A DNA stretch of 64,000 bases from Terriglobia bacterium (lineage in GTDB: Bacteria > Acidobacteriota > Terriglobia > Bryobacterales > Bryobacteraceae), in NCBI GenBank assembly GCA_020073265.1, contig JAIQFN010000005.1, positions 1 through 64,000 on the forward strand. The letters are read 5' to 3'. The translations under genes and the position numbers were made by a program. Under the pieces are notes generated by a model. It was not told the origin of the DNA. It did not search any database and saw nothing but the letters and a program-made list of their open reading frames with translations. Positions 36,183 through 44,895 of this stretch are shown one piece after another. Position 1 is the first letter of the stretch. The number at the start of each line of letters is the position of its first letter.

Positions 36183-36971
36183 TCAGTAAAGCGTCAGTTC
36201 GACCGGCGATCCGGCTCCGCATCCCAGCAGCTTCTGCGCCGAGCCTTGATTGGTGGCCACTTCCAGGTAGCCGGAGCTTCCTACCACGACGAAAAGCTCG
36301 TTCGGCTCGCATTCGGTAAAGGTCAGCGCCAGGCGCGTCACGATCTGCAGGCCCACGTTCAGCTCGAATGGGCGCGTGTTCACCTGCGGGAAGTCGTCGA
36401 TGTGCAAGTTAGTGATGATGTTTCCGAAGCGATCGATTTTCAGCACGCTGCCGGTCCACACGCGCTTGCCGGTGCGTGTGGGCTTGTCGAAGGTGAGCCG
36501 CAGATGATCCTCGATGCGTGGGCCGAATTTGGGCGGCGGCACTCCCGAGGCCAGGTGCGCGGCCACCGGCGCGAACACGTCACGGCCATGAAAGGTCCGG
36601 CTCAGCGGGCTCAGGAAGTAGCGCTGGTTGGTGATGTGCCGCACCTTGGCGGTTTCGCGCGAGAAGATCATCGAGAGCACGCCGTTGTCGGGCGCGATGA
36701 AATATTGGCCCGCCATTTCGGCCACGATCGGCCGGCGCGTCGAGCCGACCCCGGGATCGACCACCACCACGTGGATCGTTTTCTTCGGAAAATACCGGTA
36801 GGCCTGCGCGATGGTGAAGCCTCCATCCGGGATCTCGAAGGGTGCCACCTCGTGCGTGATGTCGACGATCTCGGCGGCGGGCTGAATCGACAGGATGACC
36901 CCCTTCATGGTTCCGGCGAAGTGCTCCGTGGTTCCGAAATCGGTGGTGAGGGTGATGATTCGTTTCGGCAT
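36183..36971 (-). CDS. SAM hydroxide adenosyltransferase (DUF62) family protein
   Basis: A 262-residue member of the DUF62 / chlorinase-fluorinase superfamily; characterised bacterial members hydrolyse S-adenosylmethionine to adenosine and methionine. The N-terminal domain shows ITLTTDFGTTEHFAG, VVDPGVGSTRRPI and FHGRDVFAPVAAHLA, with Asp, Arg and His placed as in the hydroxide-adding enzymes; the C-terminal domain has KIDRFGNIITNL. It lies 19 bases after the sortilin-like gene on the same strand and may be co-transcribed, although no functional link is apparent. Confidence 0.9.
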   Translation of the reverse strand: MPKRIITLTTDFGTTEHFAGTMKGVILSIQPAAEIVDITHEVAPFEIPDGGFTIAQAYRYFPKKTIHVVVVDPGVGSTRRPIVAEMAGQYFIAPDNGVLSMIFSRETAKVRHITNQRYFLSPLSRTFHGRDVFAPVAAHLASGVPPPKFGPRIEDHLRLTFDKPTRTGKRVWTGSVLKIDRFGNIITNLHIDDFPQVNTRPFELNVGLQIVTRLALTFTECEPNELFVVVGSSGYLEVATNQGSAQKLLGCGAGSPVELTLY

Positions 36972-36990
36972 TTAGAATCGGTACGGCGCT

Positions 36991-39990
36991 TTACTTCACT
37001 TTGGCCTTGAGTTCTCGAACCCGGACCAGGAGCGCGTCCAGTTCGCGCTGTAGCTCCGCGACTGAGGCGACCGCCTGCGTGGTGGGCGTCGCGTCGGCAC
37101 CTTCGATCACATCCAGCGCTCTCGACAGTTGACCGTTGAGCGCCGCCAGGCTCGCATCGCCACCGCCCTCGAGCGCAACCGCTTGTTTGCCGAGGTCCGC
37201 ATCCTGCGCCTGCAGCTTCGGCCGCAGCTCGCGGACCTCCTGAAGCGCCTGGTAATCCTGATGCAGCATTCCCGCGATCCTAGCGGCGAGCCGGAACTGC
37301 TCGAGCAGCCCGGCCGGCGGTGTTTTGACGCGTGGGTCCATCTTGACCGTAAGTGGCTGCGTGTAGCTGGCACCCGCGACGGTAAGCTTCACCGCGTACT
37401 GGCCCGGCGGCACGGCTGCACCGAGCGGATAGCGCGGCGTGTCGCCATAGATCGCCGAGATCGGGTACTCGTGCCGCAGCGCATCCGGCGGGGGATAGTG
37501 CAGGTCCCACACGAAGCGATGCATGCCGGCGGCGGCCTGCAGAATCCGCGGCGGCTGAATCCAGTAAGTGGGTACGTTCAGCGCGGGATCGATCGGATCC
37601 GGTTGGTCGTCGCTCGAATAGCGGCGCACCAGCTTCTTCGCGGCATCGAAAATCTCCAGCGTGACCGGCGAGGAGGCAGCGGACTTCAGCCAGTAGTAGA
37701 CGATCGCGCCATCCGGGGGATTCTGGCCGGCCGGCTCCTCGGGCGGAAGCGGCGTGTCGGTGTTCTCATTCCGACGGACACGATACGCGGCGCTGGGGCG
37801 GAACAAATGCGCGTCGGAGGCCGCGATCTGAGAGTTGATCTGGCGCAGCGGCGCGATGTCGTCGAGAATCCAGAAGCCGCGGCCATGCGTGCCAACCACC
37901 ACATCGTTAGCGTGGATCACCAGGTCGCGAATCGAAATAGCCGGCATGTTGAGCCGCAGCGGCTCCCAACGATCGCCGTCGTCGAGCGAAACGTAGACCG
38001 CCAGTTCCGTGCCGGCGAACAGCAGGCCTTTGCGCACCGGATCTTCGCGCACGGTGTTCACCGGACCATCCGGCAATCCGTTGACGATCTCCTTCCAGGT
38101 TTTGCCGCCGTCGTGCGTGCGGTAGATGTGCGGCTTCAAATCGTCCAGCCGGAAGCGGTTGATGGCGGCGTAGACGGTGAGGTCGTCGAAGTGCGACGCG
38201 TCGAGTTGCGAAACCTTGCTCCAGGGCGTAAGCTCCGGCGGCGTCACGTTGTTCCAGGTCTTGCCGCCGTCGCGTGTCACGTGAATCAGGCCGTCATCGG
38301 TCCCGGCCCAGATCACGTTGACGTCCAGATGCGACGGCGCGATCGCGTAGATCACCCCTCGGCGAGTGGCTTGTTTGCGCGCCTCGTCGCTGAAGACGCC
38401 CACGCTGGGCGCAACATCATATTTTTCGCGCGTCAGGTCCGGACTGATGACATCCCAACTGTGACCGCCGCTCATGGTTTTGAACAACACCTGAGATCCG
38501 AGATAGAGCGCGTGCGGATCGACCGGAGAGAAGATCAGCGGCATGGTCCGGAGGAACCGGTATTTCCCGCCCCGCAGCACGGACGGACCGACCTGTTGCA
38601 CTTCGCCGGTAGTCTGATCGAAGCGCGACACTTTGCCGCCATAAATGTTGTTGGGATTCAGCGGGTCGGGCGCGACGTAGCCGTACTCTTCGACGCCCAC
38701 GGTGTGCCAGTCGCGGAAAGTGATCTGGCCGAAATCGCTGCGGCTCACGACCGCCGCCGATCCGCTCTCCTGCTGGCCGCCATACACCCAATATGGAAAG
38801 CGGTTGTCGGTGATCACGTGATAAAACTGCGCCGTGGGCTGGTTGTACCAGGAACTCCAGGTGCGCCCGCCGTTCACCGTGATGGTGGCGCCCTGGTCGG
38901 CCGCGAGCAGGATGATTTGCGGGTTCAGCGGATTGATCCAGATGGTGTGGTAGTCGTCGCCTCCGGGCGCGCCCTTGAAGGCTGTGAAGGTCTGGCCGCC
39001 GTCGGTGGAACGGTAGGTGCTGGTGTCGGCAACGTAGATGAGGTCCTTATTATTCGGATCCACGCGCACGCAAGCGAAATCGGACGCGCGGCCGTTGATG
39101 CGATTCTCCGTGTTCACGCGGCGCCAGCTGGTCCCGGCATCGTCGGAGCGATAGAGCGCGCTGGGCCGGGCCTCCACCAGCGCGTACATGCGTCTGGGAT
39201 CGCTGGGAGCGATCGCGATGCCGATGCGTCCCAGCCCTTCGGCCGGCGTAGGGAGACCGCCGGTGAGTTGCTGCCAGGTCTCGCCGCCATCGGTGGACTT
39301 GAACAGTCCGCTGGTGGGCCCGTTCCAGGCGCCGTTCTCCCACGGCCCCTCGCGCGCGGCCCACAGCACAGCGTAAACCGTCCGCGGATTGGTAGGGTCG
39401 AAGGCCAGATCCACGGCCCCGGTGTTCTCGTCCTTGTACAGCACCTTCTGCCAGGTGGCCCCGCCGTCGGTGGAGCGGAACACGCCACGCTCGGCGTTCG
39501 GCCCGTAGGGATGGCCCAGCACGGCCACGAAGACGCGGTTGGGATCGCGCGGGTCCACCAGGATCGCGGGAATCTGCTGCGCGTCGCTCAAGCCCAGATG
39601 CCGCCAGGTCTTGCCGGCGTCGGTGGACTTGTACATTCCGTCGCCCACCGCGAGGTCGGGGCGATGCAGTCCTTCGCCGCTGCCTACGTAGATGACGTTG
39701 GGATCGGAGGGAGCAATGGCGAGCGCGCCGATCGATCCAGTGGGCTGCTGGTCGAAGAACGGCTGCCAGGTGCGCCCGGCGTCGTCGGTCTTCCAGACGC
39801 CCCCGTTGTTGACAGCCACGTAGAACACGTTCGGCTGCGAAGGAATGCCGGCGGCCGCCACGGTGCGTCCGGCTCGGAAGGGTCCAATCATGCGCCAGCG
39901 CAAACCGGCGTAAAGATCCGGCGAAAGTTCCTGCGCTGCCAGTGGCGCAAGGCCGGCGAGAATCCAGAACCAACACGCGAGTCGGGACAC
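36991..39990 (-). CDS. Large exported sortilin/VPS10-like beta-propeller protein
   Basis: A 999-residue exported protein (signal CWFWILAGLAPLAAQ). Residues 25-700 are BNR/Asp-box units of the sortilin-like propeller (GGVWKTDDAGRTWQPFFD; MYKSTDAGKTWRHLGL; VFRSTDGGATWQKVLY; YRTHDGGKTWKEIVNG), ending VVGTHGRGFWILDDI. The last 300 residues hold an Ig-like segment and helices (QAQDADLGKQAVALEGGGD). Relatives are abundant in Acidobacteriota and Bacteroidota and annotated as glycosyl hydrolases, but no catalytic residues can be shown here. Location outside the cytoplasm is likely, ligand unknown. Confidence 0.88.
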   Translation of the reverse strand: MSRLACWFWILAGLAPLAAQELSPDLYAGLRWRMIGPFRAGRTVAAAGIPSQPNVFYVAVNNGGVWKTDDAGRTWQPFFDQQPTGSIGALAIAPSDPNVIYVGSGEGLHRPDLAVGDGMYKSTDAGKTWRHLGLSDAQQIPAILVDPRDPNRVFVAVLGHPYGPNAERGVFRSTDGGATWQKVLYKDENTGAVDLAFDPTNPRTVYAVLWAAREGPWENGAWNGPTSGLFKSTDGGETWQQLTGGLPTPAEGLGRIGIAIAPSDPRRMYALVEARPSALYRSDDAGTSWRRVNTENRINGRASDFACVRVDPNNKDLIYVADTSTYRSTDGGQTFTAFKGAPGGDDYHTIWINPLNPQIILLAADQGATITVNGGRTWSSWYNQPTAQFYHVITDNRFPYWVYGGQQESGSAAVVSRSDFGQITFRDWHTVGVEEYGYVAPDPLNPNNIYGGKVSRFDQTTGEVQQVGPSVLRGGKYRFLRTMPLIFSPVDPHALYLGSQVLFKTMSGGHSWDVISPDLTREKYDVAPSVGVFSDEARKQATRRGVIYAIAPSHLDVNVIWAGTDDGLIHVTRDGGKTWNNVTPPELTPWSKVSQLDASHFDDLTVYAAINRFRLDDLKPHIYRTHDGGKTWKEIVNGLPDGPVNTVREDPVRKGLLFAGTELAVYVSLDDGDRWEPLRLNMPAISIRDLVIHANDVVVGTHGRGFWILDDIAPLRQINSQIAASDAHLFRPSAAYRVRRNENTDTPLPPEEPAGQNPPDGAIVYYWLKSAASSPVTLEIFDAAKKLVRRYSSDDQPDPIDPALNVPTYWIQPPRILQAAAGMHRFVWDLHYPPPDALRHEYPISAIYGDTPRYPLGAAVPPGQYAVKLTVAGASYTQPLTVKMDPRVKTPPAGLLEQFRLAARIAGMLHQDYQALQEVRELRPKLQAQDADLGKQAVALEGGGDASLAALNGQLSRALDVIEGADATPTTQAVASVAELQRELDALLVRVRELKAKVK

Positions 39991-40046
39991 CTTGATTAGG
40001 ATAGCCTGCTCCAGACCGAAATGTTGGCTTGTTATCCGCCCAAGAA

Positions 40047-40712
40047 CTAACGGCGAACGATCACTTCGCGCAAGTGATCGCGCGTCAGGAAGAATTTGAT
40101 GGACTGGAACTTCTGAAACAGTTTCTCCAGGCTGCGATTGTTGAAATACTGCGCCGGCCGGAGCTGTCCACGCGGCGTCAAAGACATACTCTTGGGTCCC
40201 AGAATGCGATAGGAGTAGAAGGGCGCGGAAACAGCTTTTTCTTCAGCATGGAAAAACGCGAGCAGAGATGAGTTCGGCTGCAGGACGTGGAACAACCGGT
40301 CCACGGTTTCCTCCAGCAGCGGCGGAACCAGAAACTGCAGCGTGTCCCAGACCAGCGCGCCGTTAAAGCTTTGATCGGGAAACGCCAGGCTCTCGCGCAG
40401 GAAGAAAGCGGCGCGCTCGGGATCGGACTGATGGGCGGCGAAATCTCCCTCGCCTCCGAACGCCTCTTCCAGCGCGCGCAGGATGTCGTTGGAATAGATG
40501 CGATGCCCCAGCGCGGTGATGAAACTGACGTTGGCCTGGGTCGCGCCGGCGAAATCCAGAATGGACAGGTTCTCCTCGTCCTGGATGGACGAGAAGAACT
40601 GCTCCAACCCGTGGCTGGATCGCGTTTGCGGCTGCGCCTCCGATCCCACGTTGCGGTGGGGTGAAAAGAGTGAAGGAGCAGCCGTCTCCGTTTTCCAACG
40701 GTCTTTCAGCAA
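40047..40712 (-). CDS. Methyltransferase-like protein
   Basis: A 221-residue protein with a class I methyltransferase-like core: LSILDFAGATQANVSFITAL in the place of motif I, an acidic strand end (RIYSNDILRAL), SFNGALVWDTLQFL as motif IV and a later LFHVLQPNSSLLAFFHAEE. The glycine-rich loop is weak (DFAGATQAN), so cofactor binding is uncertain. The N-terminal 45 residues are polar and disordered in composition. It lies 25 bases after the bactofilin gene on the same strand. Substrate unknown. Confidence 0.7.
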   Translation of the reverse strand: MLKDRWKTETAAPSLFSPHRNVGSEAQPQTRSSHGLEQFFSSIQDEENLSILDFAGATQANVSFITALGHRIYSNDILRALEEAFGGEGDFAAHQSDPERAAFFLRESLAFPDQSFNGALVWDTLQFLVPPLLEETVDRLFHVLQPNSSLLAFFHAEEKAVSAPFYSYRILGPKSMSLTPRGQLRPAQYFNNRSLEKLFQKFQSIKFFLTRDHLREVIVRR

Positions 40713-40737
40713 AGCACGTACCTTAACCAGGAAGTCG

Positions 40738-41316
40738 CTAGCGCTTCATGTCTCCCGACAGCGGCGCCGTTGGAGAAGCGGCCGCTGCCGCGCTCGCCGT
40801 CGGCGGAGTAGTGGTCACCGTGGCTGCCGGCCTGGGCGCCGTGGCCGCGGCGGCTTTCGCCTCCGGCCGAACGATGTCGATGCTTCCCTTGAAAAAAGCG
40901 CCGTCCTCAATCACGATGCGCACGGTCTTGATATCGCCCACCAGCTTGGCGTCCTTGCGAATGTCGATCTTGTCGGTCGCCTCGACGTTGCCGTGAATGG
41001 TTCCCAGCACTACCACTTCGCGCGCCTTCACGCCCGCCTGCAGTTTGCCGTTCGGTCCCACCGTCAGCCGGTGCTCTTGCAACTCCACCGAACCATCGAT
41101 CTCGCCGTCGATGGTCAAGTCTTCGCGGCTGAAGATCTGACCCTTGATCATGACGGATTTCCCAATCACGGCAGGGCCGCCGCGCGACTCGGATGAATAT
41201 TGCGCAGGTGCAGGTGCTGAAGACATGGCAGAGCTCTCCTTAACTGGATTGGCCGGCGCCGCCGGAGCTGCGGTCGATTTCGGCGGATACTCCTCTTCTT
41301 TACGTTTATTCCACAT
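40738..41316 (-). CDS. Bactofilin (polymer-forming cytoskeletal protein)
   Basis: A 192-residue bactofilin. The central right-handed beta-helix (about residues 47-145) shows IGKSVMIKGQIFSREDLTID, IDGSVELQEHRLTVGPNGKL and KIDIRKDAKLVGDIKTVRIV, flanked by Ala/Pro-rich disordered tails, as in BacA/BacM. Bactofilins self-assemble without nucleotide and position cell-wall or polysaccharide machinery at the inner membrane. A strong AGGAGGAG lies 10 bases before the ATG, next to an 11-bp palindrome TATGAATCATA (41334-41344) that may be an operator. Confidence 0.92.
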   Translation of the reverse strand: MWNKRKEEEYPPKSTAAPAAPANPVKESSAMSSAPAPAQYSSESRGGPAVIGKSVMIKGQIFSREDLTIDGEIDGSVELQEHRLTVGPNGKLQAGVKAREVVVLGTIHGNVEATDKIDIRKDAKLVGDIKTVRIVIEDGAFFKGSIDIVRPEAKAAAATAPRPAATVTTTPPTASAAAAASPTAPLSGDMKR

Positions 41317-41486
41317 TTACGATGATCTCCTCCTATGAATCATAAGGATGCAACCATGGTACTACGCCGGTCAGCCGTTATCCAGCACAATGTGCGCTTA
41401 GGCGCTCGGCTCGCGCGCGTGGCCTGCCAGTCGCTCTGTACCGGTCGCCGGCTCGGCGCAAAGGAGACGCTTTCGCGTGGGATAAT

Positions 41487-42086
41487 ATGATCGTGTCCAG
41501 GTCGAAAGAACTAGAGCAACGTCTGGAGCGCACCGAGCAACAACTCCGGTTACTGCAGAAGATCAGCCGCTGCATGGTCCGCGAGATGAGCCTCGACCAG
41601 GCCCTGGACGGCGTGGTCACCCTGGTGGTGGATTTCATGGAGTGCGACTCCTGCCTGCTTTATCTGCTCGACAACAACGAGCTGGTGCTGCGCGCCACCA
41701 ACACGCCGCATCCGGCCGCGGTCGGCACGGTGAAACTCGCCCTCAGCGAAGGATTGACCGGCTGGGTGGCACGGGAGAAGCGCCTGTTGTCCATTTCCCG
41801 CGAGGCCTATCATGACCCGCGCTTCAAGTTTTTCAGCGATCTGCCCGAGGACACCTACGAAGCTTTCTTGTCGGCGCCCGTGATCTCGCGCCGCGGCGTT
41901 GAAGGCGTCATCAACGTGCAGCACCGCGATCCGCATCCGCACACCGGCATGGAAATGGAGCTGCTCACCACCGTCGGCGAGCAGGTGGGTTGTCTGCTCA
42001 TGCTGTCCAGGATGGAAGGCAAGCCGGCGGATGGGACTCGAGACCTGGTGCTGTCTTCAGGACCGGAACGTGTCCGCAGCAGCTAA
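41487..42086 (+). CDS. GAF-domain protein
   Basis: A 199-residue protein: an N-terminal coiled coil (ELEQRLERTEQQLRLLQKI) and one GAF domain at about residues 28-170 (MVREMSLDQALDGVVTLV; CDSCLLYLLDNNELVLRA; SEGLTGWVAREKRLLSI; APVISRRGVEGVINVQHR). GAF domains bind small ligands or chromophores and often dimerise; no output domain follows, so it may act on a partner kinase. A GATAAT hexamer abuts the ATG, and the in-frame GTG at 41493 could be the true, leaderless start. Its 3' end overlaps the next gene. Confidence 0.88.
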   Translation: MIVSRSKELEQRLERTEQQLRLLQKISRCMVREMSLDQALDGVVTLVVDFMECDSCLLYLLDNNELVLRATNTPHPAAVGTVKLALSEGLTGWVAREKRLLSISREAYHDPRFKFFSDLPEDTYEAFLSAPVISRRGVEGVINVQHRDPHPHTGMEMELLTTVGEQVGCLLMLSRMEGKPADGTRDLVLSSGPERVRSS

Positions 42087-43194
42087 CACCCTCGGGATCT
42101 TCCCCGCCCTGCTGCTCTGCCTGGCTTTTTCCTTACACGCCGAGGAACGCTGGAAGATTCAATACTTCTACGATCAAGCGGATTCCGTGCTCGACATCCG
42201 GGACCTCCGCTGTCCTTCGCCGCAGCGCTGCATCGCCGCCGGCGTGATTGAGGACAAGAGCGGCCACGTGAAGGGCGCCACGATTCTCACCACCGATGGC
42301 GGCCAGCACTGGTCGCTGAGCGATGTCAAAGAGCGGCCGGTATCGCTTTTCTTGCCCGACGAATCCTCCGGCTGGATGGTCACCGACCGCGGAGTCTGGA
42401 AGACCGAGGAGAGCGGGCGCTCCTGGAAAAAGCTGGAAGGGATGAAAGGCATCGTGCGGGTGTACTTTCTCGACCAGCATCACGGATTCGCCATCGGCTA
42501 CCCGAAAGCCATCTACGAGACCACTGACGGCGGGGACAAATGGACCAAGGTGGCGGCCGCTCTCAAGCCGGCCGGCGCTCCGGAAGAAACCATCTACGAT
42601 TGCATCGATTTTCTGGGGAACCAAGGCGTCATCGTGGGGCGCGTCATCACGAACCTGGACGAGCGCTACCCGCTGTGGATGAATCCCAACACCGCGCGCT
42701 TCCGGCGCGAGCGGGAATCGCCCACGCTGTTGCTGGAAACATCCGACGCAGGCAAGAGCTGGCATTCGTCCACTGCCGCGTTCCTCGGCAACATCACCGA
42801 GCTGCGCTTTACACAAGATGAATTCGCCGTCGGGCTGGTCCAGTATCACGACTACTACACGCTGCCTTCGGCGCTGCTGAAAATGAAGCTCGGCGGGCGG
42901 GGATCACAAGTCATCTTCGGGGAGCGCGACCGCGCCGTCACGGACTTCGCCTTGCTCCCCGGCGGCGGAGCCCTGATCGCGTCCGTGGAGCCGCCCGGAA
43001 ATTCCAACCAGGTTCCGATTCCAGGCAAGCTGAGGATGCTTCGCAGCAGCAATCTGAAGGTATGGCTGGAGATGGACGCCGACTATCGCGCGGTGGCGCA
43101 GCGCGCCGTGATCGCGGCGCCGGACGCGCGGCACGCCTGGGTGGCCACCGATACGGGCATGATTCTCGCGCTGACCGGCGACGAAGCGCGCTGA
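42070..43194 (+). CDS. Exported YCF48-type beta-propeller protein
   Basis: A 374-residue protein. The GTG at 42070 overlaps the GAF gene end by 17 bases and gives a clear signal peptide (GIFPALLLCLAFSLHAEE). Propeller units resemble the YCF48/BNR family: ATILTTDGGQHWSLSDV, RGVWKTEESGRSWKKLEG and AIYETTDGGDKWTKVAAA, ending HAWVATDTGMILALTG. YCF48 relatives assist photosystem assembly in cyanobacteria, but bacterial homologues are functionally open. A longer frame starting at 41899 is inside the GAF gene and rejected. Confidence 0.82.
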   Translation: MSAAANTLGIFPALLLCLAFSLHAEERWKIQYFYDQADSVLDIRDLRCPSPQRCIAAGVIEDKSGHVKGATILTTDGGQHWSLSDVKERPVSLFLPDESSGWMVTDRGVWKTEESGRSWKKLEGMKGIVRVYFLDQHHGFAIGYPKAIYETTDGGDKWTKVAAALKPAGAPEETIYDCIDFLGNQGVIVGRVITNLDERYPLWMNPNTARFRRERESPTLLLETSDAGKSWHSSTAAFLGNITELRFTQDEFAVGLVQYHDYYTLPSALLKMKLGGRGSQVIFGERDRAVTDFALLPGGGALIASVEPPGNSNQVPIPGKLRMLRSSNLKVWLEMDADYRAVAQRAVIAAPDARHAWVATDTGMILALTGDEAR

Positions 43195-43233
43195 AACGCT
43201 CGTGCGTCAAAGACAATCCCACGCCCACTTGTT

Positions 43234-43253
43234 TTATCCACATCTTGTCCACA
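43234..43253 (+). promoter_or_regulatory. Pair of DnaA boxes
   Basis: TTATCCACA (43234-43242) equals the strongest E. coli DnaA box, and TTGTCCACA (43245-43253) is a one-base variant. They point the same way and start 11 bases apart, one helical turn. A further partial match lies at 43322. No dnaA, dnaN, gidA or parAB is in the window, so this is not shown to be an origin; a DnaA-titrating or regulatory site is possible. Confidence 0.6.
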
Positions 43254-43359
43254 ATTGCGTGATTGTAACCCGCTGAAAGCACTGTCAAAAAAAGCTTAGG
43301 AAAAGCCTCTTGTCTGGCTACTTATCCGTTGACTCCCCCAGCGTTTCAGTGCAACATGG

Positions 43360-43860
43360 ACATGGTTCCAAGAGGTTCAGAGAGCAGTAAGCCTGGTGAA
43401 CGGTAGCGAACCTGGAACGATGATCCGAGAGCGGCTAGTTATCAAAAGTAATTGACGCTTTCGGGGAGCGAAGGGAAATCGGGCCGGGCACAAGGGTAAG
43501 CTTCTCAAACTCAGCCGCTGACCGAGCGCTTCGATCCGGAGGGATGAAAGTCCTGAAGGGGAGCGAAAGTTAGAGGGACGTTTGGGAGTTCCGGGCTTCA
43601 AAGACGGCAACGGGCTTTGAGCATTGAAAGCCCCCGGCGGCGTGAAGAACGCAGTCGAGGGTGGGAGTTCAAGGCCGAACGGGCTGGAAGAAAGGTTCGG
43701 GATTTCGTCGAAGAGATAGGCCGGGAGCGTTGACCTCGCCGCGGTGGTTCTCGAAAGAGGACAGTCGTTGCGGGCGAGCAAAAGGCCGTTTCGAGGCGTA
43801 GGCTTCTAACAGGTAGAAAGGCAGATGAGCTCTGGCGCACCGATCCGTGGTGGGATAAGA
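43360..43860 (+). ncRNA. Candidate structured RNA segment (unassigned)
   Basis: About 500 purine-rich bases with several good helices. TTCC (43366-43369) plus AGGTTC (43373-43378) pair with GAACCT plus GGAA (43408-43417) around one bulge. GGGCTTT (43612-43618) pairs with AAAGCCC (43627-43633). TTCAAAG just upstream can compete with it. It does not show the landmarks of RNase P RNA, tmRNA, SRP RNA, 6S or group II intron domain V. Strand is guessed from the purine bias. It may also be a decayed repeat. Confidence 0.3.
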
Positions 43861-43970
43861 TCCGCCGCGGGGAGCAAGAGGGCACCGTCTCGGCTACACT
43901 GTATGCCAAGCTCTGGCCGCGCATGCCGGTCGGGAGAGCGGGCTGTTCGATGGGTCACTTGGAACCATTT

Positions 43971-44846
43971 TTATTTTGGCGCAGTTACCGACGCCGTCCT
44001 CGCCACGTAAGCCCGCCGGTATTCCTCGAAAGCTCCCGATAGTTCTCCTAGCACCGACCCCTGGCTGCGCACCGTCAGTCCCTCGATGTACGCCACCGGC
44101 AGAAAATCGCGCGTGGAGGAGCTGACGAACACCTGATCGGCGGCCTCCAGATCTTTCGGGAACAGCGTTTTCTCCAGAGCCGTGATTCCGGGCACGCGGA
44201 TCTCTTCGATTAGCAGCGCGCGCGTGACCCCGGGCAGGCAGCCGGAGGCCAGCGGAGGCGTCCACACTTCGCGGCCCCGGATGGCGAAAATATTCGCCGA
44301 AGTACACTCGCTCGCTTCGCCGCGCTCGTTCAGCAGCAGCGCCTCGTCGAAGCCCCGCTGATGCGCCTCCTCATACCAAGTCAGATTCTGCGCCCAGGAC
44401 ATGACCTTGACTCCAGCGAATTCGCTCGCGGCGTAGCGCCCGTTCGGTTTGACGGCCAGCCGCAGGCTGCTGCCCCAGGGATTCAGGTCGGTGGTGAACG
44501 CGATCACGTCGAAGTCCCGCGTCTGATCCGGGCCTTCAAACAGCCCACCGTGATTCCGCACCACAGCCACGCGCAAGGTAGCGTTCCACGCCGCGTTGGC
44601 TTCCACCAGGCGCAGCAGCCGCGACTTGAGCCAATCCGCGGCGGAGGGAAAAGGGACGTGCGTCAGCGCGGCATCGTGGCGCATCCGGTCCCAGTGCCGC
44701 TCGAAAGCGAACAGCACTCCGTCGGCTACCCGCATGGTGCTGAACACGCCCCAGCCGTTCAGCAGTCCCACTTGTCCGGCCGAGAGCGTCCTGGCGTGCG
44801 TGTCCAGGACGTCGTCGTTGTGAAGGAAGTAGTGGTGCAAATTCAA
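43971..44846 (-). CDS. Class IV (branched-chain/aminodeoxychorismate lyase-like) PLP enzyme
   Basis: About 291 residues of a fold-type IV PLP enzyme, the group of IlvE, D-amino acid transaminase and PabC. Visible signatures: HARTLSAGQVGLLNGWGVFS near the start, an Arg in FERHWDRM, the probable Schiff-base Lys in EFAGVKVMSWAQN, then FDEALLLNERGEASECTSAN and SGCLPGVTRALLIEE. No good ATG exists at the right place; TTG at 44846 gives the usual family start, while the frame upstream to 45008 has no homology. PabC and transaminase roles cannot be separated by eye. Confidence 0.85.
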   Translation of the reverse strand: MNLHHYFLHNDDVLDTHARTLSAGQVGLLNGWGVFSTMRVADGVLFAFERHWDRMRHDAALTHVPFPSAADWLKSRLLRLVEANAAWNATLRVAVVRNHGGLFEGPDQTRDFDVIAFTTDLNPWGSSLRLAVKPNGRYAASEFAGVKVMSWAQNLTWYEEAHQRGFDEALLLNERGEASECTSANIFAIRGREVWTPPLASGCLPGVTRALLIEEIRVPGITALEKTLFPKDLEAADQVFVSSSTRDFLPVAYIEGLTVRSQGSVLGELSGAFEEYRRAYVARTASVTAPK

Positions 44847-44895
44847 TTCTAGCGGATGTCGCGCGATCCGGCCGCAGGTCCGGCGCTGGCTCCGG

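Larger units (their letters stand above)
43195..43970. other. Long non-coding stretch (776 bases)
   Basis: No gene is convincing here. From left: two DnaA boxes (43234-43253), an A-rich patch (43288-43314), a partial DnaA-box-like TTATCCGTT (43322-43330), then a purine-rich, helix-forming segment (about 43360-43860) with lower GC than the neighbouring genes, and finally about 100 bases without recognised structure. Minus-strand open frames through the segment have low-complexity translations (Ser/Leu/Arg/Pro) with no known domain. Confidence 0.6.

Noticed and set aside
37129-39999. 956-codon plus-strand frame opposite the sortilin-like gene
   Set aside because: No domain; it arises from the codon structure of the antisense propeller gene with its signal peptide and Asp-box repeats.
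43377-43781. 134-codon minus-strand frame in the non-coding stretch
   Set aside because: Ser/Leu/Pro/Arg-rich translation without domain, signal or ribosome binding site; more like the complement of a purine-rich structured segment.
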